Part shown: positions 42,933-47,882 of the stretch, in pieces | Layout: the number at the start of each line of letters is the position of its first letter | Position numbering within the stretch: position 1 is the stretch's first letter | Program-made: the position numbers and the translations under genes | The notes under the pieces: model-generated | The model's database searches: none | The model's input: the letters and a program-made list of their open reading frames with translations, nothing else | What the model was told of the DNA's origin: nothing | Assembly (NCBI RefSeq): GCF_006376685.1 | Contig: NZ_VEWL01000021.1 | Location: 1-47,882, forward strand | Direction of reading: 5' to 3' | DNA from: Ochrobactrum teleogrylli | GTDB lineage: Bacteria > Pseudomonadota > Alphaproteobacteria > Rhizobiales > Rhizobiaceae | DNA length: 47,882 nucleotides

Positions 42933-43598
42933 TCAGGCGCGCAGGTTGCGCTTGTCGAGGCGGCCGACCAGACGGTCGCCGATCCACTGGATGCCGCAGA
43001 CCATGATGATCAGGATGATCACCACGGCGATCATGATCTGCGTTTCAAACCGCTGATATCCGTACCGGATGGCAAGATCGCCCAGACCGCCCGCGCCGAT
43101 GGCGCCAGCCATGGCCGAAGCGCCCACCAGCGTGATGATCGTCACGGTGAAACCCGCAATGATGCCGGGCAGGGCTTCCGGCACCAGCACTTCGCGCACG
43201 ATTGTCCAGCGACTTGCGCCCATAGAGCGCGCAGCTTCGACCAGACCATTGTCCACCTCGCGCAGCGATACTTCCGCAATGCGCGCATAATAGGGGATGG
43301 CCGCAATCGACAGCGGCACGATGGAGGCCCATGTGCCGATAGACGTGCCGACGATGAAGCGGGTCACCGGGATAAGCGCCACCAGAAGAATGATGAACGG
43401 AACCGAGCGGAAGCCGTTGATGATCGCGCCCAACACGGTGTTGACCGTCAGGTTCTGGGCAAGGCCGCCGCGCTCGGTCAGGATCATGATGAGGGCAAGC
43501 GGCAGACCGACGACGAGCGAAATCAGGCTCGAAAAGCCGGTCATGATGATGGTCTCCCAGAAGGAGCGCCAGAGAAGATCAAGCATTGCCTGAGACAT
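42933..43598 (-). CDS. metI: Methionine ABC transporter permease
   Basis: MetI forms the membrane channel of the MetNIQ importer for D/L-methionine. The chosen start at ATG 43598 (MSQAMLDLLWRSFWETIIMT) has GGAGG and gives 221 residues, the normal size, with five helices and the EAA-type loop EAARSMGASRWTIVREVLVPEALPGI split across the cytoplasmic face. The open frame extends to 43733 but lies inside metN. It overlaps the metN end by 20 nt, so translation is coupled. Confidence 0.94.
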   Translation of the reverse strand: MSQAMLDLLWRSFWETIIMTGFSSLISLVVGLPLALIMILTERGGLAQNLTVNTVLGAIINGFRSVPFIILLVALIPVTRFIVGTSIGTWASIVPLSIAAIPYYARIAEVSLREVDNGLVEAARSMGASRWTIVREVLVPEALPGIIAGFTVTIITLVGASAMAGAIGAGGLGDLAIRYGYQRFETQIMIAVVIILIIMVCGIQWIGDRLVGRLDKRNLRA

Positions 43599-44661
43599 AG
43601 CCGAGTACCTCCGTGGCGTCTGCATGGGTGTTGAGATAGCCGATAGCGGCTTCGAATTTCGCTTTGTCCTGAGCGGGCAGGCTGATGAAGAGCGTGCCGA
43701 CCGGCTCACCCTGGATCGTATCCATGCCGCCATGGATCAGCTGCGGCACAAGGCCGGTGGCCGCTGCCACATCGTTGAAGAAAGCGCCGCGCGCAGCTTC
43801 GCCTGAAAGCTTGACGCGAAGGATGGCCCGATCGCCCGCCTTGTCGGTCAGGCGTGCGCGCCACGAGGCAGGCAGTTCCGGCGTCAGCACCTGCAACATG
43901 CTCTGCGTGACGGGCGACTGCGGATTGGCGAAAACTTTCCAGACCGGACCCTCTTCGGCAATGGCGCCGTGATCGAGCACGATGACGCGGTCGGCGATGC
44001 GGCGGATGACCTCCATCTCGTGGGTGATGAGCAGGATGGTCAGGCCAAGCTCGGTATTGATGTCCTTCAGCAGCGCAAGAATGGACTGGGTAGTTTCCGG
44101 GTCGAGCGCCGAGGTCGCTTCATCGGAGAGCAGAACGGCAGGCTCTGCGGCAAGCGCGCGCGCAATGCCGACGCGCTGCTTCTGGCCGCCGGAAAGCTGC
44201 GCCGGATAATGGTTCGCTTTGTCGGAGAGGCCGACGAGTTCGAGCAGTTCGGCGACGCGGCGGCCGCGCTCGGCTTTGGGCTTACCTGCGATCTTCAGCG
44301 GCAGTGCAATGTTTTGGGCAACAGTCTTGGCCGAGAGCAAGTTGAAATGCTGGAACACCATGCCGATGCGACGGCGCAGCGGGCGCAGTTCGGTTTCGCC
44401 GAGGCCGGTGATTTCGCGGCCCTCGATGCGGATCGAACCGGAGTCGGGCTTTTCGAGGCCGTTGACGCAGCGGATCAGCGTGGACTTGCCCGCGCCGCTG
44501 CGACCGATAATGCCAAGGATTTCGCCGCGCGCGACGGAGAGCGACACGCCATTGATGGCTGCCGTGTTACCGAACATTCGGCGCACGTCTTTCATATCGA
44601 CGATGGGCGCTGATGCGGTGGAGGGCGGTTCAATGGTCACGGCGGGGGTCACGGGGGTCAC
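43579..44661 (-). CDS. metN: Methionine ABC transporter ATP-binding protein
   Basis: MetN powers the importer. Walker A (GRSGAGKSTL), the ABC signature (LSGGQKQRVGIARAL), Walker B (VLLSDEATSALD) and the switch His (LLITHEMEV) are present, and a C-terminal NIL domain of about 90 residues (RAILRVKLSGEAAR to EVLGYVSG) gives feedback binding of methionine. The start is uncertain: GTG 44661 (GAAGAAACG upstream) gives 360 residues, TTG 44706 gives 375; the N-terminal 25-35 residues before the ABC core are low-complexity. It overlaps metI. Confidence 0.94.
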   Translation of the reverse strand: MTPVTPAVTIEPPSTASAPIVDMKDVRRMFGNTAAINGVSLSVARGEILGIIGRSGAGKSTLIRCVNGLEKPDSGSIRIEGREITGLGETELRPLRRRIGMVFQHFNLLSAKTVAQNIALPLKIAGKPKAERGRRVAELLELVGLSDKANHYPAQLSGGQKQRVGIARALAAEPAVLLSDEATSALDPETTQSILALLKDINTELGLTILLITHEMEVIRRIADRVIVLDHGAIAEEGPVWKVFANPQSPVTQSMLQVLTPELPASWRARLTDKAGDRAILRVKLSGEAARGAFFNDVAAATGLVPQLIHGGMDTIQGEPVGTLFISLPAQDKAKFEAAIGYLNTHADATEVLGYVSGNA

Positions 44662-44820
44662 ATTCGTTTCTTCTATAGTTTGATGCGCTGCTGCGAACAG
44701 CGGCAAACTGCAATCGGATAAGGCGTCAATGACGGATGATGCCTGTTCAGGCTAAGGCCTGTTCTGGCCAAGCTTGGCCTGTTGCCGATGCTTTTGGGCA
44801 ATTTTTTTCCATACGTCAAT

Positions 44821-44852
44821 AAAAGCCGCGCCGGAAACATGTTCCGGCGCGG
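44821..44852 (-). terminator. Terminator between metQ and metN
   Basis: A perfect 11-bp GC-rich stem (CCGCGCCGGAA / TTCCGGCGCGG, loop ACATG) lies 20 bp after the metQ stop and is followed on the minus strand by TTTTATT. It probably reduces read-through, so that metQ is expressed above metN and metI. About 150 bp before metN show nothing else. Confidence 0.85.
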
Positions 44853-44871
44853 TGTATTGAAAATGAAAAGC

Positions 44872-45708
44872 TTAGTTCCAGGCCGGGATGCCGGTGCCCT
44901 TATAGGCGCGGTCGAGTTCGGCCTTCACGGCGTCGTTCTGGAACGAAGCGACCAGGTTCTTCACCCATTCGGCGTTTTCGTCTTCAGTGCGAACAGCGAT
45001 GAAGTTGTTGTAAGGATTGTTTTCCTTCGACTCCCAGCCGATGGCTTCTTCCTTCTTCAGATCCGCCTTGGCAGCCCAGTCATTGTTGACGATGGCAGCG
45101 TCGAGATCGTCGATGGAACGACCGACCACACCGGCGTCGAGTTCCTTGATCTCAAGCTTCTTCGGGTTTTCGACAATGTCGATCGGGGTGGCCAGAATGC
45201 CTGCATCCGGCTTCAGCTTGATCAGGCCCTTTTCTTCGAGAACGCGAAGCGCACGGCCTTCGTTCGACGGATCGTTCGGCACGCCGACGACGGCGCCTTC
45301 CTTCAGTTCGTCGAGGCTCTTGTGCTTGCGCGAATAGATGCCGATTGGCCAGACGGCAGTGTAGCCAGCAACGCTGATCTTGTAGCCGTGCTGCTTGATC
45401 TGCTCATCGAGATAAGGCTTGTGCTGGAAGGCGTTGGCGTCGATTTCCTTGCGCTCCAGAGCTTCATTCGGCTGGTTATAGTCGTTGAAGGTCACGCGCT
45501 CAATATTGAGGCCGTGCTTCTTGCCTTCTTCGGCAACGACTTTCCAGACGTCTTCGTCTTCGCCGCCCATGATGCCGACCTTGATGGTCTTGTCTTCTGC
45601 ATGGCTCGGAGCCGAGGCGAAGCCAACGGTCAGCGCGGCTGCGGTGAAAAGAAGGGCTTTCAGACCGGCGCGGCGGCTGAAGGCATAACGGGAAAGGGCT
45701 GACGACAT
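44872..45708 (-). CDS. metQ: Methionine-binding protein of MetNIQ transporter
   Basis: MetQ is the substrate-binding component. The start at ATG 45708 has AAGGAAA; the frame is open to 45858 without a site. The 278-residue precursor has a signal peptide (MSSALSRYAFSRRAGLKALL, cleavage at SHA) and no lipobox cysteine, so unlike E. coli MetQ it should be a soluble periplasmic protein. The mature chain shows the NlpA-family motifs KVGIMGGEDEDVWKVV, ANAFQHKPYLDEQIKQHGY and DLDAAIVNNDWAAKAD. It is first in metQ-metN-metI. Confidence 0.94.
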   Translation of the reverse strand: MSSALSRYAFSRRAGLKALLFTAAALTVGFASAPSHAEDKTIKVGIMGGEDEDVWKVVAEEGKKHGLNIERVTFNDYNQPNEALERKEIDANAFQHKPYLDEQIKQHGYKISVAGYTAVWPIGIYSRKHKSLDELKEGAVVGVPNDPSNEGRALRVLEEKGLIKLKPDAGILATPIDIVENPKKLEIKELDAGVVGRSIDDLDAAIVNNDWAAKADLKKEEAIGWESKENNPYNNFIAVRTEDENAEWVKNLVASFQNDAVKAELDRAYKGTGIPAWN

Positions 45709-45756
45709 CTTTGTTTTCCTTAGCTGAACATTTTGGAAAGCCGGTCCCGGATTGCG

Positions 45757-45820
45757 ATCATTAGATGATCTTTCTCCCCAGCCCTCCCTGATGCCGATAA
45801 TTCCCGTTTGCATGGGAATA
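45757..45820 (-). promoter_or_regulatory. Hairpins in the metQ leader
   Basis: Two short inverted repeats lie in the 230-bp leader: GATCAT TAG ATGATC (45757-45771) and ATTCCC GTTTGCAT GGGAAT (45801-45820). They could be operators or leader folds. I compared the sequence by eye with S-box and SAM-II cores and saw no clear match. The rest of 45709-45941 has no gene. Confidence 0.3.
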
Positions 45821-45941
45821 AACAAGGAAAATTTTTTCTGAAAATCCGATGGTGGCAAGTCTGGAATTTTATTCCTCTCAAGGGTAGCGGATTGCCATTT
45901 CCGCCACCGGATGAATCATTGTCTGTCGGAAGATGAGATGG

Positions 45942-47540
45942 CTAACGGTTGTCTGCGATAATCATCTGCGCGGCCTTCTCGGCGATCATCAGCGTCGGTG
46001 AATTGGTATTGCCGGAGGTGATGGTCGGCATGATGGACGCATCGGCAATGCGGAGACCCGCAATGCCATTGACCCGCAGGCGCGGATCGACGATCGCTTC
46101 CGCGTCCTGTCCCATGCGGCAGGTGCCGACGGGGTGGAAAATGGTGGTGCCGATGTCTCCTGCGGCCTTTTCCAGCTGTTCTTGCGTTTCGTAAGCAGGG
46201 CCGGGCTTGAACTCCTCCGGGCGATATTGCTGCAAGGGTGCCTGCGCTACGATATGGCGGGTGAGGCGGATTGCATCGGCGGCGACGCGACGGTCGCTTT
46301 CCGCCGCCAGATAGTTCGGCCGGATGGCGGGTTGCGCACGGTGATCCGGTGACTTGACGTGGATCGAGCCGCGACTGTCGGGGCGCAGATTGCACACGCT
46401 GGCCGTGAAGGCGGGGAAGGGGTGAACGTTTTCGCCGAATTTTTCGAGGCTGAGTGGCTGCACATGATATTGCAGATTGGCGGTTTCATAAGACGGGTCC
46501 GACCGGGTGAACACGCCAAGCTGACTCGGCGCCATCGACATGGGGCCGGACTGGCGCAGCAGATATTCCAGCCCGATCATCGCCTTGCCAGAAAGCTTGT
46601 TGGCCTTTTCATTGAGGGTCGGAATGCCCGTGACCTTATAGGCGCAGCGCAATTGCAGGTGATCCTGCAGGTTTTCGCCGACCTGTTTGCGCTCCAGCGC
46701 AACCGGAATGCCTGCCTGTTGCAGCACGTCGCCGCGCCCGATGCCCGACAGTTCGAGTACATGCGGCGAGCCGACGGCACCGGCGGCCAGTATCACTTCG
46801 CGCCTTGCCTTGACGGTACGGGTCGCGCCGTTCTGGTCGAAGGTCACGCCATTGGCGCGCATTTCCGCAATCTCGATGCGGCGCACATGCGCGCCGGTTT
46901 CGACGCGCAGGTTTTTGCGGTTCAGTGCCGGGCGCAGAAAGGCCTTGGCGGAATTCCAGCGAATGCCACGCTTCTGGTTGACCTTGAAATAGGACACGCC
47001 TTCATTGTCACCGCGATTGAAGTCGTCGGTGGCGGGAATGCCCGCCGCAACGGCGGCATCGCGAAAAGCGTCGAGAATATCCCAATGCAGGCGGGCATTT
47101 TCGACGCGCCATTCGCCGCCCGCGCCGTGCAACGCGCTGGCACCGGCGTAATAGTCTTCGGATTTCTTGAAGAGAGGCAGCACGTCGTCCCAGCCCCAGC
47201 CTTCGCAACCGGCTTGCCGCCACAGATCGTAATCGCGGGCCTGACCGCGCATATAGATCATGCCGTTGATCGACGAGCAGCCGCCCAGCACCTTGCCGCG
47301 CGGATAGCCGAGCGCGCGACCGTTCAGGCCGGGTTCGGCTTCCGTGGTGAAGCACCAGTCGGTGCGCGGATTGCCGATGCAATAGAGATAGCCGACGGGG
47401 ATGTGAATCCACGCATAATTGTCCTTGCCGCCCGCCTCTAGCAGTAGGACGGAACGGTCCGGGTTCTCGGATAGTCGGTTCGCCAGCGCACAGCCTGCCG
47501 TGCCCGCGCCAACCACGATGTAATCGTAGGTGTCGGTCAT
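45942..47540 (-). CDS. GMC-family flavin oxidoreductase
   Basis: The 532-residue FAD enzyme (choline dehydrogenase/AlkJ-like) oxidises alcohols. The dinucleotide motif DYIVVGAGTAGCALANRLSE (about residues 6-25), the GMC signatures GKVLGGCSSINGMIYMRG and ILAAGAVGSPHVLELSGIG, and the C-terminal active site HPVGTCRMG with NTNSPTLMIAEKAA are present. It is shorter than BetA (about 550) and not flanked by bet genes, so another alcohol substrate is likely. It lies 63 bp downstream of a LivM-type permease gene on the same strand and may belong to that transport operon. Confidence 0.9.
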   Translation of the reverse strand: MTDTYDYIVVGAGTAGCALANRLSENPDRSVLLLEAGGKDNYAWIHIPVGYLYCIGNPRTDWCFTTEAEPGLNGRALGYPRGKVLGGCSSINGMIYMRGQARDYDLWRQAGCEGWGWDDVLPLFKKSEDYYAGASALHGAGGEWRVENARLHWDILDAFRDAAVAAGIPATDDFNRGDNEGVSYFKVNQKRGIRWNSAKAFLRPALNRKNLRVETGAHVRRIEIAEMRANGVTFDQNGATRTVKARREVILAAGAVGSPHVLELSGIGRGDVLQQAGIPVALERKQVGENLQDHLQLRCAYKVTGIPTLNEKANKLSGKAMIGLEYLLRQSGPMSMAPSQLGVFTRSDPSYETANLQYHVQPLSLEKFGENVHPFPAFTASVCNLRPDSRGSIHVKSPDHRAQPAIRPNYLAAESDRRVAADAIRLTRHIVAQAPLQQYRPEEFKPGPAYETQEQLEKAAGDIGTTIFHPVGTCRMGQDAEAIVDPRLRVNGIAGLRIADASIMPTITSGNTNSPTLMIAEKAAQMIIADNR

Positions 47541-47603
47541 GATTGTATATCCAGTAAAATGTGGAGCCGCGATCAGCGGATACAGCGACTCATTGAGTAG
47601 TGT

Positions 47604-47882
47604 TTACCCGAACAGTTTCTTTCCCAAACGCGAGGCATAGAACTCTCCGACGATACCTTTACGGAAGAGGATGACGCATGCCATGAAGATGACGCCGGTA
47701 ACGATTGTGACGGGGAAGTCGGACGTTGCGAGATAGTTTTGCAGCGCGACGACGAAGGCAGCGCCGACGATGGGCCCGATCAGCGTGCCGATCCCGCCAA
47801 GCAGTGTCATCAAGATGACTTCACCCGACATCTGCCAGCCGACATCGGTCAGCGTTGCAAACTGGAAGACGAGCGCCTTCAG
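47604..47882 (-). CDS. Branched-chain amino acid ABC permease, LivM type (C-terminal part)
   Basis: The frame is open to the window edge; 92 C-terminal residues are visible. The segment VGWQMSGEVILMTLLGGIGT followed by IGPIVGAAFVVALQNYLA and the FRKGIVGEF end match LivM permeases. Other transporter genes should lie to the right. Together with the GMC enzyme it suggests uptake and oxidation of an alcohol or amine. Confidence 0.85.
   Translation of the reverse strand: MKALVFQFATLTDVGWQMSGEVILMTLLGGIGTLIGPIVGAAFVVALQNYLATSDFPVTIVTGVIFMACVILFRKGIVGEFYASRLGKKLFG

Noticed and set aside
45709..45941. SAM riboswitch before metQ
   Set aside because: I looked for the conserved S-box and SAM-II cores on the minus strand and found only two short unrelated hairpins; a covariance-model search would decide.

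Overview
The window looks like a chromosomal segment of an alphaproteobacterium of the order Rhizobiales, most probably Brucella in the broad sense (the former Ochrobactrum group). The evidence is the rpmH-rnpA-yidC-engB...argB block, ArgB, YidC and RpmH proteins of rhizobial type, the three-subunit pntAA-pntAB-pntB transhydrogenase, an aa3-type cytochrome oxidase subunit IV, small secreted DUF680-like proteins, the palindromic intergenic repeats typical of Rhizobiales, and tandem octamers close to the AGGGCAGT repeat used for Brucella strain typing. Nearly all of it is core-genome housekeeping sequence. I see no phage, transposase, integrase, tRNA, rRNA or CRISPR array.

Layout. 1-2070: three paralogous small secreted proteins with duplicated upstream blocks and terminators. 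2084-4003: dapD and, divergently, a LOG-family protein. 4282-6657: an autotransporter with HAF repeats behind an AT-rich promoter region. 6672-9192: DUF817 membrane protein, pyrimidine 5'-nucleotidase and argB on the minus strand. 9374-10006: a secreted histidine-phosphatase-like gene on the opposite strand, between argB and engB. 10169-13418: engB, yidC, rnpA and rpmH. 13637-17340: a SnoaL-like protein, a RidA protein, a DUF4105 protein and the msrPQ methionine sulfoxide repair system. 17631-21718: a secreted esterase, then a WD40 protein and a His-rich CobW-type GTPase behind a Zur-like operator, then a creatininase-family amidase. 21925-24626: MarR and LacI regulators and a 2-hydroxyacid dehydrogenase. 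24976-27533: a secreted protein of unknown function, a PuuD-like glutamine amidotransferase and an SDR. 27905-32976: a membrane GGDEF-EAL protein, a serine hydrolase, a LuxI/FeeM-like N-acyltransferase and cytochrome oxidase subunit IV. 33364-36533: the pnt operon. 36657-40540: a SAF-domain dehydrogenase, a HAD phosphatase, a MaoC protein and a membrane alpha/beta hydrolase. 40912-42917: rpsU, a TPR lipoprotein and a VOC protein. 42933-45708: metQ-metN-metI. 45942-47882: a GMC oxidoreductase and the end of a LivM-type permease.

The most striking non-coding structure is a family of three inverted 8-bp-repeat elements (about 18513-18640, 25516-25650, 36534-36666). All three lie between convergent genes. 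In each, the minus-strand gene takes its stop codon, and its last few residues, from the repeat itself. Two carry perfect arrays, nine copies of ATTCCCCT and eight of ACTCCCTT, so they are candidate hypervariable loci and candidate bidirectional terminators. A second family is a long palindrome with a shared core of about 50 bp at 10060 and 33171. The best candidate for an uncharacterised biological function is the N-acyltransferase at 31804-32550, which keeps the spacing of the acidic and Arg residues of AHL synthases in a lineage reported to make acyl-homoserine lactone without a recognised LuxI.

Coordinates use the start codon I judged best from ribosome-binding sites and family N-termini; alternatives are stated. 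All family assignments come from reading the protein sequences, not from database searches.
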